Below are positions 1 through 15,000 of a stretch of 64,000 nucleotides of DNA, in pieces. The position numbers were made by a program, and so were the translations under genes. Numbering within the stretch: the first letter of the stretch is position 1; each line of letters begins with the position of its first letter. Origin of the DNA: Zeugodacus cucurbitae (Eukaryota; Arthropoda; Insecta; Diptera; Tephritidae); NCBI RefSeq assembly GCF_028554725.1, contig NC_071669.1:10998501-11062500 (forward strand), in the 5' to 3' direction. The notes under the pieces are model-generated. The model ran no database searches. It worked only from the letters and a program-made list of their open reading frames with translations, and was not told the origin of the DNA.

Positions 1-6
1 ACTTAC

Positions 7-3000
7 CTTGTCCATTTTCTCATTCAGCGCACACATGCGTGCAATTGAGCCTATATTATTGGTAATTGTTACCAATGTGGCATTGGCCAAATCCTCACGC
101 GACACGGACGAGCGTTTATCCTTAATATGCATTTGTCCAAAACTAGAAATAAATGGCATTCGAGTTGTATATTAGTATTGTCTAGCAAAGCGTGTATTGT
201 TTTTTAAATTCTTTTACCTCGACGCCACTAAATCGCCCGTTAAGCCAAAACGATCATAATCGCCGCCGTAAATATCACGCACGAGTTTATCCACCTTACG
301 ATTGTCACCTTTTGTTGCGAGCTGTATTGCCTCCTCGAATGAATTGCAGCCGGTTAGCAGGCAACAGAGGCCAAGGAATGTACCACCACCCAAACTGTAA
401 ACAAAAATAATAATAAATAGCAATTATTAATAATGTTTTTATTTAAAACAAATAATAAATAAATATAAAAGTTGTCAAAAGATATTATAGTTTTGTTCAC
501 ATAACGGTTGTTTGTAAGTCATAAAACTAAACGAGTTAGATATACGGTCATATATGTATATCAAAATGAGCAGGCATATCTGGATGCAATTTTTTTAAGT
601 GAGCGTGGCCCCACCCTTAAATAAATAAATAGGTTTTTGTACATATCTCGCAAACCAATAAAGCTATATAAACCAAACTTTCAGCAGTGGTTTCCCTCTC
701 ATTTTACATTATGAAAATTGATATAATCGGATAATAACCACACCCAACTTCCATACAAAGGTTAAGTTGAAAATTACTAAAAGTGCTGTTACTCACTAAC
801 GAAAAACGTCAGAAACACAAAATTTTACAGAAAAAATGGAAAATGAGCGTGGCGTCACCCACTCAGGAACTACTCGACCGATTTCAATGAAATTCGGTAC
901 ATAATATTTTCGGAACGCTGATGAAACGGGCGCAATATGGACGAAATCGGTTCACAACCACGCCTACTTCCCATATAACTCAATTTTGTATTACATTTGA
1001 TTGTTTCGCTTTAGATAGCGAAATAAAACTTTAATAAAATACTGTATTTGAGTTGAGGTATCCTTGTGGAAAAATTGTCGAGTTCGAGATATAACTTTTC
1101 AAGGTCCCTGATATCGAACATGAAGGACTCAGTGCCAAAGGGTAATTTTTCACCGAAATTATTGTTAAATCTCTCAGATATTTTAATGTAATTCAGAGGA
1201 AATCTTTTTCTTTTAAGGGGTTATATACAGTTAGAATTTTCAAAAAATCGATTTTTTTCTTAATGTACATATATTTAAGAATACACACAGAAAACTTCAT
1301 ATCGTTCCGGTGAATATTTTCAAAGTTACAAGCAAATGAAAAATTTGAAAAGGCGTTTCAGAGTGCTTGGAAGTACAAGGTCCAAACTTTAAACGCGTTT
1401 TTCTCAAAATGGTGTTTTCAAAGTCGGTGACCAACAGAGACCGATTAGTCTCAAATTTTAACACGACCTTCTTAAATATATTTTTTAGTAATTGATCGAA
1501 GATTTTTTCTCTCCGATAAATATTTTTTTTTTTTTTATAAACAATTTAAGGCCGAAATTTCGGTGAAAAATCGTTTTTTTTTTTTGAGAAACCGCCATTT
1601 TGTCAAAAAATTTTATTTTGTTTATTCCTTCGATTAATTACTAGATTTAACATTATTTTAACGAAATCTGTTTGGTTTTTTAATTTTGGATGATCCAGTT
1701 CCGAGATATAGTGGTCACCGCAAAACGTCTTTTTTAAGAGGAGCTCCTGGAGATCAGCTGTAGCTCTTTTTCAAATAAATATTTTTACTAGTACTAAGTC
1801 TTAAAATACAGTTAAAAGATACCATAATATGTGTATACATTTTTGAATCTATAAATTAAAAAGTTTTCTCAGAAAAAATTCTGAAAAATTCACTTTTTTT
1901 TGGCCGTCTAACTGTGTATAACCCCTTAATAGTGCGTCTCTGTACCAAAAATAATTAAAATTGTGTCATAACTTTCCCTAGCTCCCATATAACTAATTAT
2001 AGGTTTTTCAAAAATACGCTGGGCTTTATTCCGCATATATCGGTTAATATGTGAGCTATCTTAACAAAATTAAGTGAGCGTATATAGTCGTTGATATAGT
2101 GTACCTTGGTGGTGAAAATGAGTGAAATCGGTTCAGGAATTATTATATCATGATTTTCGTTATTCTATTGGACTTTATGCCGAATATATGGACCGAATTG
2201 TGTATTTTCTTAATAAAATTACATCAATAAATTGCGAGAGTATAAAATTTTCGGTTGCACCTGAACTATTAATTCTGTTTATATAGATTTTATGTGAAAA
2301 AATAAAAAAATAAATTATAAAATTATTAATTAAATTAAAAATAAAATATATAATGAATAACCTTATGGTGTTTCTAATAATATTATTAAATAAAGGTAAA
2401 TAAATAAAAAATTAAATTTGCCTGATTTACATACATACTCGTAGAAATAAATACAAAATGATTTTAATTTAAAATATTACAATTGACCCGTCGTTTGCTA
2501 ATTTCAAAGATTATCTTATATTTTAACTTAAAAATATGAAAAGATTTATGCAACAATTTCCATGAATAGCAATGCAGATAAAAGTGAATTGATGACGCGC
2601 TTCTCATTAGACACAAAGACGTCTATTTTCAAGATTATTAAAGTAATTTATATGGTAATATTGATAAAGTTAAAAAAAAAACAATTTAGTCTAGCATCTA
2701 CAACAATACAAGTAAAGAAGTGCGACAACATGCATTTGAAAATTATAAATTTAATTAATAAATAAAACATGTCCTAACGTGTAACTAAGTCGTATAGACT
2801 AGAAATATATCTATATATAACATACATAAATATTTTGTGCATATACTAAATTTCAGACAATTCAATATATAATATTACAAAAAATAAAAATAATAATTAT
2901 AACGCAATTACCTTGTGCCGGAGACACGCTTATAATTGTCTGGCCCATATACGGCCAATATCGACACACCCGAGCCGACATTAACCAAAATGAAGGGATA

Positions 3001-6000
3001 CGGTTTGGAGAAATCAAAAGCACGTTTCTCACTCTTCCTGTAAGGTCGCAAAATAAATAAGAAAATCATTAATATAAAGTAAACAAAGCGGAAATAATAA
3101 CGACTACTTACATAATATCACGTGCATTCTCATAGAAATAGCACTCTGTGGGATTTTGTACCTCGGCGAAGAGTATGCCTTTGATGAGCGTATCGAGTTC
3201 ATCGAATTTGGCGAGTTTCATGTTGACTTGCTGCATTGAGGGAATACAAATTTAAATAAAAATATTAAATTATTGTAAAAAAAGTTAAAAAAGACAAATA
3301 AATGTAGTTATTGCACACTCACCTGTCGGAATTCATTCTCAAATTTGAATGCACCACCACCCGTTGCACAAACAGTGGTCACCAGTTCGGCCATGCCCTT
3401 TTGTTTGGCCAATAGGAGGAAATTGCTCATGTCAGTGGTTTGGAAGCGGATGAAATGCAATGAGCCACGGCGTTTGCGTATCTCAACGTTGTCCATCTAA
3501 AAAAAAAAATAAAAAAGAAAAGGAAATTGTTTTTTTTTTTTTTATTTTTTTTTCTTGTGATAAGTGTTCATTCATTTTTTCTCACTCTTCTCTTTTTTTT
3601 AGTTTTCTTTTATAAGAGTTGTGTAAAGTGTCATTCGGTTGCAGCGTGCAAGGTCAAGTGCTGACATTGGACCAGAAATACAAAAACAAATAAAAAAGCA
3701 AAAATGTGTGTTGACAAATTTACATACATCCTACACGCGTTTGGACACAAACATACATAGAAACCTACATACATGTACAATACTTACGTATGTACATTGT
3801 TTGTCGTTTCGTATCTGCGCTAAGCTGAACATTCAATTCAAATTAATGCAATGCATAAATCAATAAGAGATTGTGAATTATGATTAGCTAAGAGCTGAGC
3901 TTTTTCTTTTTACGCTTTAAATAGTTATGTACAACATCGAGCGACGGAAGGTGAGCGATATAAATCGGGCGATTGTATTGCGGTTACAAACATGTTCCGT
4001 AAAGGTGGGAATGTCAGACAAAATGTATTTATGAATATAGTATATACACATTTATATATGCAAATTTAACGGTACAAAGCTTTATTTAAATAAATATGGT
4101 TTGTTGAAATAGCATTTGCAGTGAAATAGGATTTCAAAATATTTATTTTTACTCAAGATGAAGCTGAAGAAAAAATTAGGTTAAAATATGTAACCTTAGA
4201 ATTCCAGAATATTTGAACATTTCGGAATGAGTTCTATGTGATTATCAATTTGCTTTTGTTACTAAATTTAAAAACAAAAATCTGAAGATTACAGTCACAA
4301 AAAACAAAAAATGTTGGTTCTCACTTGGAGGTTTTACTATGTGTATTTTGTGTTTTTGGGGTCACTGAATTCGAATCCGAGATCCATGGGGTTAGATAAG
4401 GGTTTTGACTAAAACCCAATATGGCGGGACAGCTTTTGTAAAAATTCATCGGATTCATTTGAAACTCACTACTCGGGTGTTTTCAGAGTCACTGATTACG
4501 AATCCAGTGTTGGTTGTTTTTAAATTCAAAGTGGCGGATCCAAAATGGCGGATGCTTCTTTGAAAAAGTCATGGTATTCGCTTAAAACTCGGTGCTCGGG
4601 GGTTTTTGGCGGTCGCTGATTACGAATTTGACGTTACTTTTCAAAAATTGAATACACGAGGTTAGCACTACTTCATAAACTCTCACCAGAAAAAACGAAC
4701 AGTTTTTCTGTAGGACCAAAATTTTTAACACTACTAGATAGATGAGAGAACAGAGAGCTTGGATCAGAATTTTAAAATTGAGTCTCAAAAATAATAAAAA
4801 ATAAATATAAAAAATATGCTGTAATTTTAGTAAGGGGGGTGGAAGAACAACTCCCACCGCAGCCGGTTCTACGCCACCGGAGTTGACCCGGATTTTATCC
4901 GGTCAAGGGCTGACCTTTCGGAGGTCTAACCCTGTTTGGATCGATTAGTTTTAAGTCTAGTTGTACGTCATTGGAGCAACGCCTTGCAGCAGGGTTACTC
5001 CATATCCTCCATAGGGAGTGGACCACACGGTCCACGACAGCAACACCAAGTCACACCCGACTCTTACAATTCAACTGCAACGGGCTCCAGAGCAAGATCG
5101 AGGCCAGACTGCGGACGCAAACAGTTTTAGACACACTCTAAACGCCATTCATAGTGGAGCTATCAACACCTTCATTGACTCCCTTCCAGTGAATGGCGCC
5201 CTTGGAACCAAACCACCACCTATAGCAGACGAAGAGCTCGAGTTGCCACGTGAAACCAGAGTGACCCTTGCGCAATTTCGATCTGGATATTGTAGCAGGT
5301 TAAACTCCAACTTATCCAGACTGAACCCCGACATACAAAATACATGTCCCGCATGCAACGAGTCCCCGCATGATTTTAACCACCTCTTTGCATGCCCAAC
5401 GCACCCAACTTATCTAACACTCCTTTCCATTTGGTCCAACCCTGTCGAAACAGCACGTTTCCTGGGCCTCCCGTTAGATGATTTCGACGACAACTAGATT
5501 TATGCTCTTCTGTTCAGGCAGGGATAGATAACCGCTACAACAACAACTAAACTATAATTATAAAAAAATTCTGATTTTTCTCCTCCCATATGTTCAGAGC
5601 CAACTAAAATATTTTAAATTACATTTATATTTCCATTTAGTATATGATCTATAACTTTAAGCTCAAAAAACCACAACAAGTTACGCTAAACTATTGTGTG
5701 TGTGTGTGCTTTTAAATATATACGGACATCAGAAAAGTCACAAATGTTAATTAAAACATTTAATTACGTTAATTGTGGATAAGCTAACGTAACTAAGACA
5801 CAAAAGAAATGTAAAAAAAAAATTATTTGGCTGGTAACAGTGAAATTTCATGCACGTATGTATATACATACATATGTATGTAAGCTCGAATTCATAAAAA
5901 TGTATGCAAATGTGGTAGACACATTTTAAATTCCATGACGGTACATACTTCAATATTTGCATTTAGTATAGATTTATGTACATGTGAAATTACATAACGA

Positions 6001-9000
6001 TTGTACAGTTCAAAAAAGTACGCATAAAAAATATATGTACATGTGTATATAATGACCTCAAAGAGTATACTTATTGGCAGGTGCTTAAACTGGAGCGGAC
6101 TCGGATTTTCAAGTTAATAAAAGTTGTATATAGTAATAAGCTGACTATAGATACTGAAAAAATATAATTTAAAAATAATTACATTTGGCTTTAAAATTTT
6201 TTAAATATCAAGTTTGTATTCAAACTAAGTTAAAAATTAATAATAAAACAAACCTGAAAGTATGCTTCTTATTCTAACGTTATTATACCCTGAACAGGAT
6301 ATATTAAGTTTGTCACGAAGTTTGTAACACCCAGAAGGAAGCGTTAGAGGCCCTATAAAGTATACATAAATGATAAGTTGGTTGAACTAAGTCGATTTAG
6401 CCATGTCCGTCTGTCTGTCCGTCCGTCTGTATATATACGAACTCGTCCTTCAGTTTTTAAGATATCGTTTTGAAATTTTGCAGATATTATTTTCTCTTCA
6501 AGAAGCTGCTCATTTGTCGGAACTGCCGATATCGAACCACTATATCATATAGCTGCCATACAAACTGAACGATCGGAATCAATGGCTTGTATGGAAAACT
6601 TCCGCATTTTACTACATATCTTCAGAAAATTTGGTGTGAGTTATTGTTCATAGAAATAATTCAATCTCCGAAAAAATTGTTCAGATCGGTTCACTATAGC
6701 ATATAGCTGCCTCGGAATCAATGGCTTGTATGGAAAATTTTCGCATTTGACATGGTATCTTCACGAAATTTGACATGGATTAGTGCTTTAGGTAATAATA
6801 TAATCTCCGAAGAAATTGTTCAGATCGGTTAACTATATAACCTTAATGTTTCTAGCAAACAACCCGGCTAAAAAGTATTAGTAAAATGTTTTCTTTTTTT
6901 TACTTACTTTTTCTTACGTCTTTAGATTTGCTTAAACACATAGTTACTAAAAGAAATGCACCTGTGAAGGGTATATTAGCTTCGGTACAGCCGAAGTTAA
7001 CGTTTTTTCTTGTTTTTAACTGTAAACCATTGTTTATTAGCAGCGATTTGGGCAATTCACACGACAGCCGGTTCTGTGGTACCGAAATTGACTCGGATTT
7101 AATACGACCTATTATAAAGGGTTGTGCTTTCGACAATCTACATATATCTGTTTGAATCGGTAAGCTATATAGACGCTATTTGCACAGTTCAAAACTGCGA
7201 AGTTTCTTGCACTATAGACTTGCTAGATCCATATTCCATACATCACAAGACAGTTGAGTCTATGTAATCGGTATGGAAAGGAAAATAGTTTCACAGTAGT
7301 TTGTTCCGAAACGGTTTTGCTAATGTTTTATACTTCTAAAATAACAAAAAAGAATTTTTGGTAATATTTTATAATTCTAAAACCACAACAACTATCACAA
7401 AAGGTGTCAATATAACGTCACTATATAATAAGAACCGACATTTTTGTTTGGAAAAATATCGAAAAAAAATTATAAAGAACCTATTTCAGTGTGGCAATAA
7501 GAAATATTTTAAGAAAATAACGTTAAATATAAAATATATATTCAATTTGAAATATAACACTGCAAGGATGACCAACAACTTTGTCATAACCTCAATTTTT
7601 AAAGAAAATCGTTAAAATTTTGCTGCTATGACGTACATAATTTAATTGCATTAGCTACAAACCCATTAACAAACCTAAAAAAGCACATTAAATAATTCAA
7701 AAAAAGCTAGTGCACTTAAAGTTTAGTTTAAATAAATAAAATTTAAAAGCAACTGAACCTAAGGGTTATGCGGGTAAATACACTTTTGTCTAGGCAAATA
7801 CAATGTGTGCAATTAAGTGTTGACATTTTTTTATTTGTGTAGTTATGTTAGGCGCGTTTTCCCTCCCCTCTTCTAAGTGGGCATGGCATATAAGGTGTGT
7901 ACAAAAAAAATACTTCCACGTGCGTCACAGCAACAACAACGAAAAAACAAATAATAGTCGTAATAATAATGCAATGTAAATGTCAATAGACCAAGTAATA
8001 ATCACAAAAACAACAAAAACGAGATTGACTAATACGCGTGTAGTGAGTGTAAATAAAATAAACAAATACATACATATATTACAAAAAAAATTGTTATGAA
8101 ACTTATTGCGACGAATTTAAAGCCGTACCAAGAAAATTTATTATATTATGTATTTTTAATTGAGGAATTAGAGTTTAAGTTAAATTAAGTTATTAATTTT
8201 TTTTTTTGTCATTTCGCGGAAGCAGTTAAGTTTTTGTTTTTTTAGAGGAATAGATTTCCATACAAAGTATATATTTACAAGTGTATAAAGCCATTATAGC
8301 GTACTAATAATAAAACAGGGTGCGCTATTATTTATAACGGTATGTAAACCTTGAATTACTTGATTACTTTGACTTTTACTAGGTGATTTGAGATGGATTA
8401 TCAAAATACTTTTATAAAAAAAATATATAAATTTTTTGATTTTTAGGTAATTTCTAAAACGTTTTTTTTTAATAAATTTTTTTTTTTTATTTTTAGGTAA
8501 TTTCTAAAAATATTTTTTTTTTGATTTTTAGGTAATTTCTAAAACGATTATTTTAATAAAAAAATCTACATTTTTTTGATTTTTAGGTAATTTCTAAAAC
8601 CGATTTTTTAATAACAATTTTTTTATTTTGATTTTTAGGCAATTTCTAAAACGATTTTTTTTAATAAAAAAATATTGTTTTTTTGATTTTAAGGAAATTT
8701 CTAAAACGATTTTTTTTATAAAAAAAAAAAATATTTTTTTTTGATTTTTAGGTAATTTTTAAAACAATTTTTTTTTAATATTAATTTTTTTTTTTGGATT
8801 TTTAGGTAATTTCCAAAACGATTTTTTTTAATAAAAAAATATTTTTTTTTGATTTTCAGGTAATTTCTAAAACGATTTTTTTTAATATTTTTTTTTTTTA
8901 TTTTTAGGTAATTTCCAAAACGATTTTTTTTAATAAAAAAAATATTTTTTTTTATTTTTAGGTAATTTCTAAAACGATTTTTTTTTTCTTTTTTTTTTTG

Positions 9001-12000
9001 ATTTTCAGGTAATTTCTAAAACGATTTTTTTTAATAAATTTTTTTTTTGATTTTTAGGTACTTTCTAAAACGATTTCTTTAATAAAAAAAATATATTTTT
9101 TTGAGTTTCAGGTAATTTCTAAAACGATTTTGTTTCAATAAATTTTTTTTTTTGATTTTTAGGTAATTTCTAAAACGATTTAAAAAAAAAAATATTTTTT
9201 TTGTTTTTTATGTAATTTCTAAAACGATTTTTTTATTAAAAAAAATTAATTTTTTTTTGTATTATTTTTTGTTTGATTTTTATGTAATTTCTAAAACGAT
9301 TTTTTTATATTTTTTTTTTGATTTTTAGGTAATTTCTAAAACGATTTTTTAATAAAAAAATATTTTTTTTTTGTTTTTTTATGCAATTTCTAAAACGATT
9401 TTTTTTATTAAAAAAATTAATTTTTTTTTGTATTAGTTTTTGTTTGATTTTTAAGTAATTTCTAAAACGATTTTTTTAATAATAAAATATATATTTTTTT
9501 GATTTTTAGGTAATTTCTAAAACGATTTTTTTTATTAAAAACGATATTTTTTTTATTAAAAAAAAAAGGTAATTCTAAAAACAATGTTTTCTTATTTAAA
9601 TTTTTTTTTTGTTATTTTATTTTTATGTTATTTCTAAAACGATTTTTTTTAATAAAAAATATATATTTTTTTATTTTTAGGTAATTTCTAAAAACGATTT
9701 CTCAAATATTTGTATTACTATTTTTTTCAATTTCATTGTTTTCATTTTCATTATAAACAATTTTATTTATTTTTCTAATAAAGGGTACGAAGTACGAATT
9801 TATATTGCCATGCGATTGCAAAGAGAAACCTTCAAAATAATGTTAACACTTAATCAGCAAGGAAATTCCTTGTTTTTACCACAGACCTCTAAAATAAACC
9901 CACTTTAGCTTTTCTAAGCAAATCTAACGTGCCTACAATATTGGTCAATGACTTCAAATACTACAATAGAAAGTAATATTTTTAGCCACAAGCGGAAGCA
10001 ACCAACCATTTTTGACTGTAATATGACGCTAATTACTAAGTAAACACTATTTAAACGTGCAATTTGGTGTGTTCAAAAATACCAAAGTAACTCCCTTACT
10101 CACTCACTCACCTGTAGATGTGTATCACGATGTCCCGTTTTGCCATAGGCGGAATTTTTGGTCAAATAGCGACGTATATTTCGTAAAATTTCAGCCTCTT
10201 GATCTTGCTCATCGGGTGTTATATCCTTTGGTTCAAAGTAGACTAGCTTTGTGAGTGTACCGCCGATATCCATGCCGAACCAAGGCATTGCTGTAATTAG
10301 AAGATAATATTGTATTGAAGTTAGTAACGGTATTTAAGTGTATATTTATAGAAATAAGACATTAAAGTTAATAATTAATGGTAATTTTTTATTAATATGG
10401 AATTATATTGATTTTTAGGTTTGACAGATTTGACAGCAGGTTGACAACATGTCATTTATTTGACAGCTGGAATGACGCAACGTCAACATATTGTTATTTT
10501 TAGCATTTTGTTAGGAGAATTTAAACATTTTATGACAATTATGGAATATTTGGGGAATTTATGTATTATTGTCATAAAAAATGTTAGCGTATATAACATT
10601 ACTCATATTCAAAATGAAATTTTAGTACAACATAAAGTAGTACGTATGTGTTATTTGAGGTTGGAACTGCTTAAATTGCCATTTGAGGTTAGAAGTGAGC
10701 AATTATATATTCATTTATGTATTTCACAAAAAAATATATATTATATAACAGTTTTTTAATGCACTAAAAACTGTTTGTAAACTTTTTTACGGATATTTTT
10801 TTGTTATTGCAATTTACTCTAGATTTAAATTTCTTTCGAGAAGTTTTTAATTATACATAGTTAGTATTATTACTACACAATACTAATGCCAGCAACTAAA
10901 ATAATTACAATTTATATGGTGATTTTATTATTATTAAATTTAATTTTCAGACAACAGAGCAGAGTTCGAAAACTTCTCTTCTACTGGTACTAATGGCTCG
11001 TAATTATTCTATACACATACGATATGATCTCTATGTAATATATATACTAGGGCTCTTAAAATTATTCGAATAACCTGAAACCGATTATTCGAATATCCGG
11101 TATTCGAATAGTCGTTCTACTTCGCTTATTCGAGAAGTCGTCCTACTACGACTATTCGAATAGTTCCTCTGCTGTGAGTATTTGAATAAATGAAAATTGT
11201 TTGAAATCCAAGCAGCCTTTGATTTTTTGTTATTTTTACTTGTGAAAATGTCAATTGTGGGCACTTTTTGACTGAGTTTCACTTTTTTCAATAAAAATAG
11301 AATTTGAACTTGAACTATTCGCATAGTCGACAACGAAAGGATAATCGGATAGTCGGAAATGAGTGGTTAAACGGTTAGTCGACAACTTACAACTATCCGG
11401 ATACTGCAAACCGAATATTATAATTCGAATAATGACCTATCCGGTTAATTCTGTTAGTCGAATACCACGAGCTCTACAGCATACATATGTATTAGGGCTC
11501 TTAAAATTATTCGATTAACCTGAAAACCGATTATTCGAATATCCGGTTTGTAACCGTGCGTACGAATATTAACCGGTTAGTACTATTCGATTAGTCGCAA
11601 TGTTACGACTATTCGAATAATTGTTCTACTACGGTTATTCGAATAGTTGTTCTGCTGCGACTATTCGAATAGTTGCTCTGCTGGGAGCATTTGAATAAAT
11701 GGAAATTTTTTGAAATCCAAGCAGCCTTTGATTTTTGTTTGTTTTTATTTGTAAAAATGTCAATTGTTCGCATTTTTCATGAGTTTCATATTTTTCAATG
11801 AACAAAGAAATTTAATGAACTTTCACTATTTGAATAGTCGACAACGAACGTTTAACTGAATAGTCAAAAATGAGCTGTTAATCGAATAGTCGATGACTGA
11901 CGATTATCCGAATAGTGCAAACCGAATATTATTATTCGAATAATGACCTATCCGGTTAATTCGGTTAGTCGAATATCAAGAGCTCTACTGCATACTTATA

Positions 12001-15000
12001 TGATTATAAACATCGTATGTGATCGCTGATATACTGTACATAGCTCGGTTAGATAGTTTTAGTAAACAAAGATCTGTGCGATCGTTAGCTATCTTTAATG
12101 CTGAGAAAACAGCTGACATTGTCAAATCACTGAGAGCCGTTTAGTAATACTGAGTTGAGTATAACGTCACTTGTAATAAATTACTTATCTGCTAAGAGTG
12201 AGGTACTTCTAAAATTGAATCAGTACTCCCGTTAATAAATATTTATAAATATTTGCATGACATTGAGTACTTTTATTTGATAAAAGGCATGTCTTGTATT
12301 AGGCAACATTTAAAAATATGAAATCAGATTTTTTTATTTTATTTTAGTAGTTAAATTGATAAGTGAAAAGTAAAATATTAGCTGATATGATTAACGTAAC
12401 ATCTGCAATGCTAGTTTATCGCTGAGTATGTTTTATAAACTGTGCTCTTGAAGTAAATGATATGAATATACAAAAATAGCACAGTGATTACTGCAGAAAA
12501 ATAATTTAAATTTTTGAATAAAATATTATTGAAATTTAAAATAAATTCTGTTAAGCGAACCGTATAATTTAATGAAAATTAAATTCTTTTATTGTTTTTT
12601 CTTCTATCATCTCGGAACTCAGCACTCGAAAGCAGTACTTTTGAGACATAATTTACGGAAAATGAATATTTATACAAATTCTAGGACACCTGTGAGACAA
12701 TAGTCAGCAGTATCGCAGAAAATATAGTAAAAAATACAGACATAACCTCAAAATTTATAATTTTTGTAATAAATATATTAATTATGATTTGTTTAGTTAT
12801 ATTTCACTATCACTACTAATAACAAACAATACTAACTACAATCACCTGTGCGTAAAAGTTCCAAAGCGGCTTCTAAATGCATTTTGTAGGCGTACACTTG
12901 TCTATTTTATTAAAAATTTCAATATTTATTTCACTTATGCATCAATATATTAATATTTAGGGAAATTCCGCAAAACACTTCCCTCACAATTTACGCAAAC
13001 AGTCGTTGCGGTTGAGCGCGCAAAATACTCTAGTATATTGCTTATCAATAGATGATCGTTAGATTAACACAACTGGTGATCGTAAAACGTAGACGGAAAA
13101 TGCGCGGATTTATAGAAATTAAATTTATAATTACAATAAAAGCAACGCATATGCAATGCGCCGACAACAACAATAACAACAATAAACAACGTTTCGCGAG
13201 TGAACTAATATTTGAGGTTAGCGAGCGCTTTATATTTCAATATTGATATAAATATTTCACACAAATACAACAATTTCCAACCAGTCAATAACTTAAAACA
13301 AATCACAGACGCACTTCAATAAAAAAAAGTTAGTTCAAATTGACATTTATTTTGTTTTTAGGTTATAAACATATAAAACAAAAAAAAACAACAACAACAC
13401 TATTATATATGTATGTGGCACACGCCACAGCTTTTGTACGCGGTCAGCGACAATTGACAACTAAATGTGTTAGCAGTACGGCAAAAGCACCGCACTTGCT
13501 TTTTACTAAATACAGTGTTGAGCACAAAATTGATTAATGTGTGTGTGTGTGTGTGTGGTTATCGCGATCTCACATAAGGGCAATGGACAGTAAATATCAA
13601 CTACGATATGTACATACCTATGTATATTACGTATGTATGTATATTGTCATTTTAATGGCCAACCCGTTAGCAATTAAAGAACACTATTAAGTACGGAATA
13701 AGGTAGGAAACCAGCAAACCGCACAATAGCGGAAAGTGCAGCACTTGGAGATATAATGGGTATACATACATACATATATATAATTATTATATATATATAT
13801 ACATATGTATCCATGTCAATATACATTGTTGTATCACAAGTGAATTGGCATTTTGATAATGAAATGTTGAAAAGGTTTCTTATCGAATCTTTGATTAAAT
13901 TAGGAGAAGATAGAGACGTAACTAATAATTTGTAGCTACAAGTGGATACAAATTGTATATACAATAAAAGTATTATTGCTAAATGCGCAATGAAGGCTTC
14001 TCACAAATAAATAACGTAAAAATACGTATTTTTTCTTGTAATGTTATAAAATAGCGGTATTCATCCATTGGACGAATTTATGCAAAATGTGTAGTATTGT
14101 TTTAAATATATATTTGATAAATTTAATAAAATATAGGAATAAATATACGTCGTATCGACGTAATAAAATGGACGTATACATCTTTTGGATGAATTTACGT
14201 ATTATGAAATTATATGCAAAATGATAATAATAAAAATTTTTAATAAACATAAGTCTCGGTTATGGAATAAAATGGAACTGTTCATCTATTGGATGAATTT
14301 ATGGATTATGAAATTATTTGCGTAATGTCTACATAAAAGCTTTTAATATATGAATCTACCGATTATGAAATTATAGGTGTAATGTCTACATAAGAGGTTG
14401 TAATAAATAAATATACGTATCACTTGTGTAATAAAATAGAGGTGTTCATCTTTTGGATGAAATTATGCAAAATCAAATTATATGAGTATTGTTAACATAA
14501 GATGTTTTACCGTTTATGTAATAAAATGGGCGTATTCATCGTTTGTATGAATTTACGGATTATGAAATTATATGCGAAATGTCTACATAAGAAATTTTAA
14601 TAAATATATGTATGTCCATATAATAAAATGTAGGATGAATTTATGTTAAAAGATTTCGATGCTTTAAATTTCGTCTCCTGATAAAAAAAAATCGTAATAA
14701 TATATGGATAGTGCTCTTCCTTCACCAATCTATCGAATAAAAATATTCCTGAAAACAAAATTGAGATTTTCAGTAGTTTAGGTTTTTCTAAATAAACTAA
14801 ATCGGAAATAAGAACTAATTCACGGAGGCATATTTGTAACTATTGTTCACCTTAGATCATACAACAACAACAACACTCATAATAATTATGAATGAATCTT
14901 CCAGTTTTAGACATTGAAGATGCAGCAAATAATTGTTTGTTCCCAAATATCTTCAATTTTTTTCAGAAATAAAAGTTTTTAAGCCAAAAATGTATTGTCG

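Larger units (their letters stand above)
395..2911. other. fbl intron, mostly repeats
   Basis: It holds a Helentron-like repeat (about 590-2275, minus orientation) split by a TTAA-flanked element (1217-1925). The part from 2276 to 2911 is strongly A+T-rich, with no gene seen. Confidence 0.8.
3497..10111. other. fbl intron, 6.6 kb, repeat-filled
   Basis: It contains poly(T)/poly(A) tracts near the exon, a degenerate ~125 bp repeat (4330-4650), an internally deleted retrotransposon (4860-5545), a mini-me element (6286-7013), a retrotransposon 5' fragment (about 7060-7130) and a long tandem array (8435-9705). Between these there is AT-rich DNA with no gene that I can support. Confidence 0.75.
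10291..12845. other. fbl intron between common exon and proximal first exon
   Basis: It carries two copies of a TA-flanked element (11050-11474 and 11495-11985). The remaining parts, 10291-11047 and 11988-12845, are AT-rich with no recognisable gene. A 99-codon frame at 10460-10759 is AT-driven and unsupported. Confidence 0.6.

Noticed and set aside
5018..5497. 159-codon frame as a host gene
   Set aside because: The residues match the tail of a Jockey-like retrotransposon second ORF, and retrotransposon 5' sequence precedes it.
6886..7155. 89-codon frame starting MFSFFYLLF
   Set aside because: It is repeated in the mini-me copy at 26244 with a different tail; it arises from repeat DNA, not a gene.
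8435..9705. CRISPR-like array
   Set aside because: Regular repeats, but spacers are only T/A runs of changing length and the genome is eukaryotic; it is a satellite.
10460..10759. 99-codon plus-strand frame
   Set aside because: AT-driven composition, no known motif, no start context; likely chance inside the fbl intron.
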